Positions 45,252-52,784 of a stretch of DNA of 64,000 nt are shown here, piece after piece; position 1 is the stretch's first letter; every line of letters begins with the position of its first letter. The stretch lies in contig NZ_JACHJP010000001.1 of NCBI RefSeq assembly GCF_014203715.1, positions 1,156,432 to 1,220,431 of the forward strand, given 5' to 3'. A program made the position numbers and the translations under genes. The notes beneath the pieces were generated by a model, which was not told the DNA's origin, searched no databases, and was given only the letters and a program-made list of their open reading frames with translations. Source of the stretch: Streptosporangium saharense (lineage in GTDB: Bacteria > Actinomycetota > Actinomycetes > Streptosporangiales > Streptosporangiaceae).

Positions 45252-46486
45252 GGCAACTCCACAGTGATGGTCGTGGGCCCGCCGTCCGGGCTGTGGACGC
45301 TCAGTCTCCCGTCAACGGAGCCGACCCGCTGGGCCAGGCCGCGCAGCCCGGTGCCGCCGTCCTGCCTGGCGCCGCCCCTGCCGTCGTCGTGGACGCTCAC
45401 GTGCAGCAGCCGGTCACGGCGCAGCACCCTGACCTCTGCCCTGGAGGCCCGCGCGTGCTTGGCGATGTTGGTGAGCGCCTCGGAGACCACGAAGAAGGCC
45501 ACGGCCTCGATGGTCGGGGAGACCCGTTCCGGCACCTCGACCCGCAGCGTGACCGGGACCGGGGCGCGGGCGGCGACCCCGGAGAGCGCCGCGTCCAGGC
45601 CCTGGTCGTTGAGCACCGCGGGATGCAGGCCGCGCACCAGGTCGCGCAACTCCTTGAGCGCCTGCTTGGCCTCCTCGTGCGCCTGGACGATCACCTCGTG
45701 GGCGGGGGCGGGCAGGTCGGTAAGGGTGGTGCGGGCCATGCCCAGGTTCATCGCCAGCGACACCAGCCGCTGCTGCGCGCCGTCGTGCAGGTCCCTTTCG
45801 AGGCGGCGCCGCTCGGCGTCCGCCGCGTCGACGACCTCGGCGCGGCTCTCCCGCAGGCTCTCCACCCGCTCGGCCAGCAGGTCGCTCCTGCTGGGACCGA
45901 GCAGCGCCTCGGCGGCGATCACGTCGAGCGCGGTGACCCCGCGCGCCACCCACGGCACCGTGACGAACAGCACCAGCGTGGCTCCCGCGGGCAGCAGGGC
46001 ATACCATCCGCCGCCGACCTGCCAGATCCGGACGGCCACCGGGATCGCGACCAGGCAGGCGGCCCAGCCGCAGACGACCCCCAGGAAGCCGACCGCGCCG
46101 ATCAACGGCGCCAGCAGGTGGTAGGCGATCTGCCGCCACGTGCCGCCGTCGCGGGCCACGCGCACCAGGAACTTCAGCGGGTTGCGGGTGCCGTACCGCC
46201 GATGGATCCCGGGGATGTCCACCCCGAGGAGGGCCTGGAAGCGGCCCCGCTGCAGGCGGGTGAGCAGCGGCACCGCCCAGGCGAGCAGCAGCAGCGCCGC
46301 GACCGGGACCACCACGGTCCACACCAGCGCGACCGAGGCCGCGATCAGGCCGGTGACCACGCCGGAGGACAGCAGGGCGATCGGCAACCCCGCCACCACG
46401 TGGACGGTGCGTAGCCAGGTGAGCGCCGACCAGTGGTCACGGGCCCGATCCCGGAGCCGGTCCCAGGGGGTGAGCAGCTCGTTCAT
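45242..46486 (-). CDS. sensor histidine kinase, HisKA_3 type
   Basis: A 414-residue kinase. About four or five membrane helices lie within residues 25-185 (ALTWLRTVHVVAGLPIALLS, VALVWTVVVPVAALLLLAW, GAVGFLGVVCGWAACLVAIPV, WYALLPAGATLVLFVTVPWV) with a positively charged loop between. The HisKA_3 dimerisation domain has His234 in ERRRLERDLHDGAQQRL. The ATPase domain has EALTNIAKHA (N box) and VHDDGRGGA plus GTGLRGLAQRV (G boxes). It is the first gene of an operon with the NarL-type regulator and a surface protein. The build is like sensors of envelope stress in Gram-positive bacteria. Confidence 0.95.
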   Translation of the reverse strand: MNELLTPWDRLRDRARDHWSALTWLRTVHVVAGLPIALLSSGVVTGLIAASVALVWTVVVPVAALLLLAWAVPLLTRLQRGRFQALLGVDIPGIHRRYGTRNPLKFLVRVARDGGTWRQIAYHLLAPLIGAVGFLGVVCGWAACLVAIPVAVRIWQVGGGWYALLPAGATLVLFVTVPWVARGVTALDVIAAEALLGPSRSDLLAERVESLRESRAEVVDAADAERRRLERDLHDGAQQRLVSLAMNLGMARTTLTDLPAPAHEVIVQAHEEAKQALKELRDLVRGLHPAVLNDQGLDAALSGVAARAPVPVTLRVEVPERVSPTIEAVAFFVVSEALTNIAKHARASRAEVRVLRRDRLLHVSVHDDGRGGARQDGGTGLRGLAQRVGSVDGRLSVHSPDGGPTTITVELPCE

Positions 46487-46573
46487 GCATCAAAGGTATG
46501 GACTCGCGGTACCTGTACGACATGGGCGAGGTATCCCGGAAAAAGGTAGGGAGAACCCCACCCCCGGCGAAGC

Positions 46574-47716
46574 TCAGGAAGACCTGCCCCGGGAACGTCT
46601 GCGCAGGCCGTACACCAGCAGGACACCGCCGCCGAGCAGGCCCGCGCCGATCGCGTAGACACCGGGGGAGACGCCGCCCCCGGCCGGTGAGCCGTCGGCC
46701 CGCGGAGTGGTCGAGCGCGCCACCTGGGGTGTCCTCGGTACGGCCTGGCCGGTCGGCGTGGGGGCGGCCTCGGGGAGCGGATCGACGAGCGTGCCGACCG
46801 GCGTGACCCTGCCCCTGGCGGCGAACCCCCAGTCGAGCAGCCCGGCCACCTCGTCCCAGAAGTAGCCGTCGTGCCGCATGATCGTCACGATGATCGTGTG
46901 GCCGTCCCGCCTGGCCGCGCCGACGAAGCTGCCCAGGGCCTTGGACGTCCAGCCGTTCTTGACGCCGATCATGCCCTTGTAGCGCCACAGCAGCTTGTTG
47001 TGGTTGCCGATCTCGTAGTAGCCCTTGGGCGCGGGGAACTTGCCGGTCTTCGTGCTGGTGTAGCGCTGGAAGTCGCGGTTGGCCAGCCCGGCGCGGGCGA
47101 TCAGCGCCAGGTCGTAGGCCGAGCTGCTCTGCCCCGGCTTGTCGAGGCCGCTCGGCGTCTTGGCCACGGTGTCGAAGGCCTGCAGCCGCCTGGCCTCGGC
47201 GTTCATCTCCCTGAGGGTCTTGTCGAGGCCGCCGTTGGCCTCGGCGAGCGCCATCGCGCAGTCGTTGCCCGAGACCAGCAGCAACGCCTTGAAGAGGTCG
47301 TCAACGGTGTAGAGGGGCTTGGTGACCAGGCCGACGGCGCTGCCCTCCTCGTTCACCGCGCGGCTGCTCGGCCTGACCTTCATGGCCTTGTCGAGCTTGG
47401 GGATCAGGGTGACCGCGGTCAGCGTCTTGAGCGTGCTCGCCGGGAGGTAGCGCCCGTGCGGGTCCTTGGCGGCGAGCACCTGCCCGGTCTCCGCGTCGGC
47501 GATCACGTAGGCCTTCGCGGCGGTCTTCGGCGGCGCCTTCATCCCGGCGGGGGTGACGATGCCCCGGCTGCCGAGCGCGGTGCCGCCGACGGGCGCCCTG
47601 CTCCCCGCGGAGTGCGTGGTGCCGCCGACCGGCTCGTTGTCGGCGTGTGCGGGAACCCCCAGCAGGGCGCTCGCCGCCAGCAGCACCCCGACGGGCGCGA
47701 CATGTCTGATCCCCAT
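46574..47716 (-). CDS. D-alanyl-D-alanine carboxypeptidase (S11)
   Basis: A 380-residue penicillin-binding carboxypeptidase that trims the last D-Ala from wall peptides. A signal peptide (VAPVGVLLAASALLGVPAHA) is followed by the serine motif SxxK in LPASTLKTLTAVT, SxN in LLVSGNDCAMALAEA and a third motif read as KNG in IGVKNGWTSKAL, where KTG is the textbook form. A Pro/Thr-rich stretch leads to a C-terminal membrane helix (GVYAIGAGLLGGGVLLVYGL) and a basic tail, so it is anchored facing out. ATG 47716 is preferred to GTG 47725; neither has a ribosome site. In Streptomyces the same gene neighbours a SCO4848-type gene, as here. Confidence 0.93.
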   Translation of the reverse strand: MGIRHVAPVGVLLAASALLGVPAHADNEPVGGTTHSAGSRAPVGGTALGSRGIVTPAGMKAPPKTAAKAYVIADAETGQVLAAKDPHGRYLPASTLKTLTAVTLIPKLDKAMKVRPSSRAVNEEGSAVGLVTKPLYTVDDLFKALLLVSGNDCAMALAEANGGLDKTLREMNAEARRLQAFDTVAKTPSGLDKPGQSSSAYDLALIARAGLANRDFQRYTSTKTGKFPAPKGYYEIGNHNKLLWRYKGMIGVKNGWTSKALGSFVGAARRDGHTIIVTIMRHDGYFWDEVAGLLDWGFAARGRVTPVGTLVDPLPEAAPTPTGQAVPRTPQVARSTTPRADGSPAGGGVSPGVYAIGAGLLGGGVLLVYGLRRRSRGRSS

Positions 47717-47804
47717 AGTGATCACAGGGTAGCTTCGTACCGATTCGCATCATGTACGCGACGCCCTGATCAGGGGCGGAATGGTGCGACGGAATACTGA
47801 ACTC

Positions 47805-48023
47805 ATGCAAATGTCGCGAAAGATCGCCGGTTTCCTGATCGTCGTCGCAGTTTTCATGATCTTCGAGTGGATAAACCTCGGTTTCAACCTCGCCGACGGC
47901 CACCCGACGGCGTTCTACGTCGTGCACGGCGTCCTGATCGGGGTCAACATCCTCCTGGGGATCGCCCTCGGCGTGATCGGGCTACGCGGGCTGGCACAGC
48001 GCCCGAAGAGTCCTGTCGTGTAG
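47805..48023 (+). CDS. SCO4848-type small membrane protein
   Basis: A 72-residue protein starting MQMSRKIAGFLIVVAVFMIF with two hydrophobic helices (the second GVLIGVNILLGIALGVIGL). It fits the SCO4848 family of actinomycete membrane proteins, which sits beside the same DD-carboxypeptidase. An ATG at 47781 is possible upstream, but the family's MKLSR-like beginning supports 47805. Its 3' end overlaps the convergent ligase gene by 42 bases. Function unknown. Confidence 0.75.
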   Translation: MQMSRKIAGFLIVVAVFMIFEWINLGFNLADGHPTAFYVVHGVLIGVNILLGIALGVIGLRGLAQRPKSPVV

Positions 48024-49397
48024 GTCGGCCGCCTCCTGCGGGGAGTTCCCGATGCTGGTGAAGCCGAGCTTGCCGTAGCTGTGGATCGCGCCGAGCAGAT
48101 GCAGCACGTTTCCGGTACGGCTGTCGCGGTCGAAGCCGAGCCCGCTGTCGTTGACGAACTTCACGATCTCCGCGGGCGTACGGCCGAGCAGACAGTCTGA
48201 GGCGCAGTTGTCCGTGGCCACGTAGTACTTGGGGCGGCCGTCACGGACCAGCGTGCCGGTGTGCCCGTCGAAGGCGGCGCCGGTGGTCAGCAGCGCGGCC
48301 CCGAAGGGATGGGTGGTGCCGCCGAGGCGCAGGTTGATCTCGCACAGCAGCACGCGGTACCCGGCGTCGGTCTTGACGGCGAAGAAGTCGACGCCGAACA
48401 GCCCGACCACGCCGCGCTCGGCGAGCGCCCCGGCGATCCGGCCCGCGCACTCCCGCACCTCGGCGCGGTAGTCGGCCGCCGCAGGGAAGACGCACCCCTT
48501 GTAGACGTCGCCATTCTGACCGCCGAGGATCTGCTCGTGCGTGGCGATCACGTGACAGGTGCCACCCGGAGTGATCATGGCCAGGGCGCTCGGGGAGTGC
48601 AGCGGGCGCTCCTCGATGAACTCTTCGAGTACGGCCCCGCGCTCGGCGATCTTCTCGGCGAACGTCACCCACGTCTCGTCGGGGGCCGAGAAACTCGTCG
48701 AACTCGCGCTGAGCGGCCCCTCACCCCTGGTCACGACGGCGTTGCCCAGCCCCGAGTAGCTGTTGTTGAGCTTGACCATCAGCCGGGAGGCGGGATTCAG
48801 CGCGCGGGCGGCGTGCTCGACCTCGCTCAGCGACCGCAGGTCGGAGAAGCCCCGCGCCACCGGCACCCCGGCCGCCTCGGCGACCGTACGGCCCCCGCTC
48901 TTCGACCCGAAGGACGACAACGAGGTCGCGGGCCCGTAGATGGGCAGGTTCAACAGCGCCGAGAGCCGTTCCTCGTGCTCACTGACGACGAACGGCACCA
49001 TCCAGGCGTCAGCCGTACGACCAAGAACCGCGCGGATCCGCGCCAGCAGGTCGGGGCGCCGTAACAGGGACTCGGTGAGCTGACCAGAGCCCGTACCACC
49101 CAAATTGATCATATGTAGCCGCGAACGAGCCTCACCGGGGTCGTCGAGGAAACTCAGGTAGTAGTCAACCGTGGCGGGGTCCACCGGCGCGGAGGAGAGG
49201 TAGACGACCTCGACGCCCGGCCTTCCGAGGGTGAGCAGGAAGAACAGCATGCGTTCCTCGTAGCAGTAGGCCCCGGTGATCCTGCGGAGTTCGTCCTGGG
49301 GAAGCGAGAGCGAAGGGACGATCACTATGGTCCCTTCGTCCGGTTCGAAGATGCTCAATCCCGAATGCTTCTCCCCGAACGGGATGCAAGTGATCAT
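47982..49397 (-). CDS. ATP-grasp ligase related to peptide ligase PGM1
   Basis: A 471-residue protein of the ATP-grasp superfamily. The N-terminal pre-ATP-grasp part carries IVIVPSLSLPQDELRRITGA, YEERMLFFLLTLGRPGVEVVYLSS and DPATVDYYLSFL, a pattern I associate with the PGM1-related peptide ligases (PGM1 attaches an unusual amino acid to a ribosomal peptide in pheganomycin synthesis). The ATP-binding part has LMVKLNNSYSGLGNAVV, AVLEEFIEERPLHSPS, and the metal site in GVDFFAVKTDAG and LLCEINLRLGGTTHP. It should join a carboxylate to an amine using ATP. The ATG at 49397 gives the family-like start MITCIPFGE; a longer frame reaches 49469. No precursor peptide is evident nearby. Confidence 0.8.
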   Translation of the reverse strand: MITCIPFGEKHSGLSIFEPDEGTIVIVPSLSLPQDELRRITGAYCYEERMLFFLLTLGRPGVEVVYLSSAPVDPATVDYYLSFLDDPGEARSRLHMINLGGTGSGQLTESLLRRPDLLARIRAVLGRTADAWMVPFVVSEHEERLSALLNLPIYGPATSLSSFGSKSGGRTVAEAAGVPVARGFSDLRSLSEVEHAARALNPASRLMVKLNNSYSGLGNAVVTRGEGPLSASSTSFSAPDETWVTFAEKIAERGAVLEEFIEERPLHSPSALAMITPGGTCHVIATHEQILGGQNGDVYKGCVFPAAADYRAEVRECAGRIAGALAERGVVGLFGVDFFAVKTDAGYRVLLCEINLRLGGTTHPFGAALLTTGAAFDGHTGTLVRDGRPKYYVATDNCASDCLLGRTPAEIVKFVNDSGLGFDRDSRTGNVLHLLGAIHSYGKLGFTSIGNSPQEAADLHDRTLRALCQPA

Positions 49398-49584
49398 AAG
49401 CGGAGTTAAACACGCATTACTCCCGTTTGCATCACTCCGTCGGGTTCGATGACTGGTACCTGAAGCCACGAAAATTGCCAGCCCATCGACGTTTCAACCC
49501 CCCACAAACCAGCCACTCCCCGAGAGATGGACACTGGCGGAGCCCTCGACGCGGGAAGCACCTGATCAAGAGAGGTCGGGGACA

Positions 49585-49612
49585 CCCCTCAGTTCGGCTC
49601 CGGGCTGAGGGG
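49585..49612. terminator. short stem beside repeat unit C
   Basis: CCCCTCAG (49585-49592) pairs with CTGAGGGG (49605-49612) around a 12-base loop. It adjoins the shared tail of unit C, and no gene end is close, so a terminator role is uncertain. Confidence 0.4.
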
Positions 49613-49754
49613 TTTGGGGTACCGGCGCTGTGAGTGAGGAGTTTCGGCTTGGGCGCGCCGACGCTTGGACTGAGGAGCGAAGGAGCGAAGCGGATGAGCG
49701 ACGAGGGAAAGCGTTGGCCTCAGGCGCCCAAGCCCGCGCTGCCTCCGGCAGCGC
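49610..49754 (-). repeat. structured dispersed repeat, unit C (inverted)
   Basis: Read on the minus strand, hairpin I is GCGCTGCC-GGA-GGCAGCGC (49754-49736). Outer arms GGCTTGGGCGC (49734-49724) and GCGCCCAAGCC (49656-49646) are identical to units A and B. The bulge is CTGAG. Inner arms GCCAACGCTT and AAGCGTCGGC (49718-49709 and 49666-49657) are as in unit B. The tail GCGCCGGTACCCCAAACCC is at 49628-49610. It is about 10 kb from units A and B and in the opposite direction. Confidence 0.8.
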
Positions 49755-50092
49755 CAAGCGACATAGTCAATCCGAGCCATCACCCCTGGTCCATGTGGGT
49801 CAGGAGATGTGAATGGAGAGCATGGGGCGGCAAAACATTTGGCCGAGATGACGGCGAGGTGTGTCTGAGGGGAGATAAAGTCGAAGTCATCGTCAACACG
49901 CCGGTGGACTCTGACCGGCCTGCCGCTTCCGTGCTGGCGGTCCATCGGTCCGCGCCGGAACGGCTCTGGGCACCCCCTCAGGCTCGTCGGTGCGGTGATC
50001 TTTTCTCTGGCTGCCCCATGGGTCGCGTGATTCCGGGCAGTGGCACGGTGCGTCGGGACCCAGGGCTGGCGGCGCGGATAGGACGGTGACCA

Positions 50093-51328
50093 ATGCGGGG
50101 GCATAATCTGCGGGGGGAACTCGATGTGTTCCTCGCCGAGGCCGAGCAGGAGCTGATCGGTTTCCGGCGTGACCTGCACATGCATCCCGAACTGGCGTTC
50201 GCCGAGTACCGGACGACCCAGCGCATCGCCGACCGGCTGATCGCGGCGGGTCTCACGCCCTCGGTGCTGCCACGCGGTACCGGCCTGATCTGTGAGGTCG
50301 GCAGCGGCGACGGGCCGACCGTCGCGCTGCGGGCCGACATCGACGCGCTCCCCGTGCCGGACGAGAAGGACGTCCCCTACAGCTCGACGGTTCCCGGGGT
50401 TTGCCACGCCTGCGGGCACGACGTGCACACCACGATTCTGCTCGGCACCTCGCTCTTCCTGGCGAGGCAGGCGGAGGCGGGTCTGCTGCCCGGCAGGGTC
50501 CGGTTGATCTTCCAGCCCGCCGAGGAGCTTCCCGGTGGCGCGCTTGAGGTCATGGCGGCCGGGGGCATCAGCGGTGTCGACCGCATCTTCGGCCTGCACT
50601 GCGACCCCCGGGTCGACGTCGGCAAGGTGGGGCTCAAGACGGGGCCGATCACCTCCGCGTGCGACAAGGTCTTCATCAGGGTCAGCGGTCCCGGCGGGCA
50701 CACGGCCAGGCCGCACCTGACCGCCGACCTGGTCTTCGCCCTGGCCAAGGTCCTGACCGAGCTGCCCGCCGCGCTGTCGCGCAGGATCGACCCGCGCTCG
50801 TCGCTGAGCCTGGTCTGGGGCCGGGTCGAGGCGGGTTCGGTGGCCAACGCCATTCCCGACGAGGGGCTGGCCGAGGGCACCGTGCGCTGCCTGGACGAGC
50901 AGGCGTGGCACGCGGCCCCCGACATGATCAAGGCCCTGCTGGAGTCCGTCGCGGGCGCCTACGGCATCGAGGCCAGGATGGACTACGTCAGGGGTGTGCC
51001 GCCGGTCGTCAACGACGAGGTCAGCGTGCAGATGCTGGCCGAGGCCGCGGGTGGCGTGCTGGGGGAGGGTTCTGCGGAGCCGACGCAGCAGAGCCTGGGC
51101 GGTGAGGACTTCGGCTGGTATTTGGAGTCGATCCCCGGCGCCTTCGCCAGGCTGGGCACCCGCACGCCGGGGGAGCCGCATCCCGGCGACATCCACCAGG
51201 GCACCTTCGACGTCGACGAGACCTGCATCGCGGCGGGCGTGCGTTTCCTCGCGGCGACGGCGCTGACCGCCCTGTGGGAGGGGCAGCGGCCGAGCGCGAG
51301 CGAGCACGTGGCGGGGGCCATCGCCTGA
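50093..51328 (+). CDS. M20 family amidohydrolase
   Basis: A 411-residue metallo-amidohydrolase of the hippurate hydrolase/IAA-amino acid hydrolase group. It has FRRDLHMHPELAFAEYRTT, the metal-binding VCHACGHDVHTTILLGTS (Cys and His), FQPAEELPGGALEVMAAG with catalytic Glu, and SLGGEDFGWYLESIPGAFARLG near the end. It removes acyl groups from N-acyl amino acids or cleaves related amides in the cytoplasm. The ATG at 50093 is used; GTG 50126 with GGGGGGAA six bases before it is a fair alternative. It stands upstream of the nucleoside transporter operon, separated by its own hairpin at 51351-51376. Confidence 0.9.
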   Translation: MRGHNLRGELDVFLAEAEQELIGFRRDLHMHPELAFAEYRTTQRIADRLIAAGLTPSVLPRGTGLICEVGSGDGPTVALRADIDALPVPDEKDVPYSSTVPGVCHACGHDVHTTILLGTSLFLARQAEAGLLPGRVRLIFQPAEELPGGALEVMAAGGISGVDRIFGLHCDPRVDVGKVGLKTGPITSACDKVFIRVSGPGGHTARPHLTADLVFALAKVLTELPAALSRRIDPRSSLSLVWGRVEAGSVANAIPDEGLAEGTVRCLDEQAWHAAPDMIKALLESVAGAYGIEARMDYVRGVPPVVNDEVSVQMLAEAAGGVLGEGSAEPTQQSLGGEDFGWYLESIPGAFARLGTRTPGEPHPGDIHQGTFDVDETCIAAGVRFLAATALTALWEGQRPSASEHVAGAIA

Positions 51329-51436
51329 GAGTCGCCCGAGAGGTGCCGGCCACCGGCGTCTGGGTGGCCGCCGGTGACCGGAGTGGGTGAAAACCCGGAC
51401 GGATCACCCATGGACGTCCGCGTGGAAGACGGTGCC

Positions 51437-51482
51437 CTACCGTGACGCTACCGTGACAACGGCTGAAGCTACCGTTCGGTAG
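51437..51482. promoter_or_regulatory. phased CTACCG operator-like repeats
   Basis: CTACCGTGAC occurs at 51437 and 51448, and a third copy at 51469 is half of the perfect inverted repeat CTACCG-TT-CGGTAG (51469-51482). The steps of 11 and 21 bases put all three on one face of the helix. They lie 73 bases or more upstream of the promoter of the nucleoside uptake genes. Confidence 0.55.
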
Positions 51483-51554
51483 GATCGGCCGTCCCTGCGG
51501 GTCACGAGGTGGCGTGTGCTGCATAACGGACCTGTTGCGGACTGGTGCGCTGGT

Positions 51555-51583
51555 TTGGCCAACCATGGTCAACCAACTATCTT
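51555..51583 (+). promoter_or_regulatory. promoter of the nucleoside transporter operon
   Basis: TTGGCC (51555-51560), a 17-base spacer, then TATCTT (51578-51583). It would start RNA near 51590, leaving a leader of about 50 bases to the TTG start at 51642. The spacer holds GGTCAACC, a near copy of GGCCAACC just before it. Confidence 0.55.
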
Positions 51584-51641
51584 CCGTGCAGGGTTGCCGT
51601 GCGTCTCCTCGCGCGTGCACTGAACGCGAAGGGGGTCCATC

Positions 51642-52721
51642 TTGCTTCGGAACCGATTCGGCAGGCTGGCCGCGGCGGTGGTCGCGGGAGGCATGCTCAT
51701 GGGGGCTGCCGCGTGCGGGGGAAGCGAGGAGCCGACGACGTCGGCCAAGCCCGGGGCCGGCGCGAGCAGCGCGGCCCCGCAGGAGAAGGGCCCGAAGGTC
51801 GGCCTGGCCTACGACATCGGCGGGCGGGGCGACCAGTCCTTCAACGACGCCGCCGCCGCGGGCCTCGACAAGGCCAAGACCGAGCTGAGCCTGGCCGACA
51901 CCAAGGAGCTTGAGGCGGGCAGCGGCGAGACCGAGGCGGCCAAGGAGGAGCGGCTCAGGCTGCTCGCCCAGGGCGGCTACAACCCGGTCATCGCCATCGG
52001 CTTCGCCTACTCGGCCTCGCTGAAGAAGGTCGCCGCCGAGTTCCCCGAGGTGAAGTTCGCGATCGTCGACGACGCCGCGGCCACCGGTCCCAACATCTCC
52101 AACCTGCTCTTCGCCGAGCACGAGGGCTCCTACCTCGTCGGCGCCGCCGCGGCGCTGAAGTCGAAGAAGGAGCACATCGGTTTCGTCGGCGGCGTCCAGG
52201 TTCCGCTGATCCAGAAGTTCCAGGCGGGCTTCTACGCCGGGGCGAAGAAGATCAAGCCCGACATCCAGATCGACGTCAAGTACCTCACCCAGCCGCCGGA
52301 CTTCACCGGCTTCAACGACCCGGCCAAGGGCAAGACCGCGGCGCAGGGCATGTTCGACGCGGGCGCCGACGTGGTCTACCACGCCGCGGGCGGCTCCGGC
52401 GGCGGCGTGTTCGAGGCCGCGAAGGCCGCCAAGGGCCTGGCCATCGGCGTCGACTCCGACCAGGCGAAGACCGCCGCGGCCGACGTGCAGGGCGTGGTCA
52501 TGACCTCCATGATCAAGAAGGTTGACGTCGCCGTCTTCGACTTCCTCAAGAGCTTCACCTCCAACTCGGTGAAGGCGGGCAACACGGTCTACGACCTCAA
52601 GGCGGGTGGTGTCGACTACTCGACCACCGGCGGCCAGATCGACGACATCAAGACCCAGCTCGACGAGCTCAAGCAGAAGATCATCTCCGGCGAGATCTCC
52701 GTCCCCGACAAGACCGCCTGA
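51642..52721 (+). CDS. BMP family nucleoside-binding lipoprotein
   Basis: A 359-residue substrate-binding lipoprotein of the BMP (basic membrane protein, PnrA-like) family that captures nucleosides outside the cell. The TTG start has AAGGGGG at about seven bases. The signal ends in the lipobox GAAAC with Cys25. The mature part has VGLAYDIGGRGDQSFNDAAAAGL, FAEHEGSYLVGAAAAL, IGFVGGVQVPLIQKFQAGFYAGAK and YHAAGGSGGGVFEAA, all typical of PnrA-like proteins. It heads the operon with the ATPase, two permeases, cdd and deoA, so imported nucleosides are the expected ligand. Confidence 0.95.
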   Translation: MLRNRFGRLAAAVVAGGMLMGAAACGGSEEPTTSAKPGAGASSAAPQEKGPKVGLAYDIGGRGDQSFNDAAAAGLDKAKTELSLADTKELEAGSGETEAAKEERLRLLAQGGYNPVIAIGFAYSASLKKVAAEFPEVKFAIVDDAAATGPNISNLLFAEHEGSYLVGAAAALKSKKEHIGFVGGVQVPLIQKFQAGFYAGAKKIKPDIQIDVKYLTQPPDFTGFNDPAKGKTAAQGMFDAGADVVYHAAGGSGGGVFEAAKAAKGLAIGVDSDQAKTAAADVQGVVMTSMIKKVDVAVFDFLKSFTSNSVKAGNTVYDLKAGGVDYSTTGGQIDDIKTQLDELKQKIISGEISVPDKTA

Positions 52722-52733
52722 TCCACGACCTCG

Positions 52734-52764
52734 AAGGGCCCGGCGGATTCCTCCCCGGGCCCTT
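52734..52764 (+). terminator. hairpin between lipoprotein and ATPase genes
   Basis: AAGGGCCCGG (52734-52743) pairs perfectly with CCGGGCCCTT (52755-52764) around an 11-base loop, followed by TGGG. It is placed 13 bases after the lipoprotein stop and would let more of the binding protein be made than of the downstream transporter parts. Confidence 0.7.
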
Positions 52765-52784
52765 TGGGTAACGTCCAGCATCAC

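Larger units (their letters stand above)
49398..50092. other. 695-base intergenic region with repeat unit C
   Basis: This region lies between the divergent ligase and amidohydrolase genes. It holds a small stem CCCCTCAG/CTGAGGGG (49585-49612), repeat unit C (49610-49754) and, from about 49770 to 50092, sequence with mixed codon positions that I do not consider coding. Open frames that span the repeat (for example 49634-50089) are by-products of the repeat's composition. Confidence 0.6.
51329..51641. promoter_or_regulatory. upstream region of the nucleoside operon
   Basis: These 313 bases contain a stem CACCGGCG/CGCCGGTG (51351-51376) that can end the amidohydrolase transcript, phased CTACCG repeats (51437-51482) and a promoter (51555-51583) before the lipoprotein gene. 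I see no gene here. Confidence 0.6.

Noticed and set aside
46574-47716. KNG in place of KTG as a sign of an inactive carboxypeptidase
   Set aside because: The other motifs (SxxK, SxN) are intact, and I recall KNG in the third motif of other actinomycete S11 enzymes, so it is not evidence of lost activity.
49634-50089. Open frame of about 150 codons across repeat unit C
   Set aside because: Its first third is the repeat itself, which also opens frames in units A and B. There is no ribosome site and no recognisable domain, and the codon third positions are mixed.
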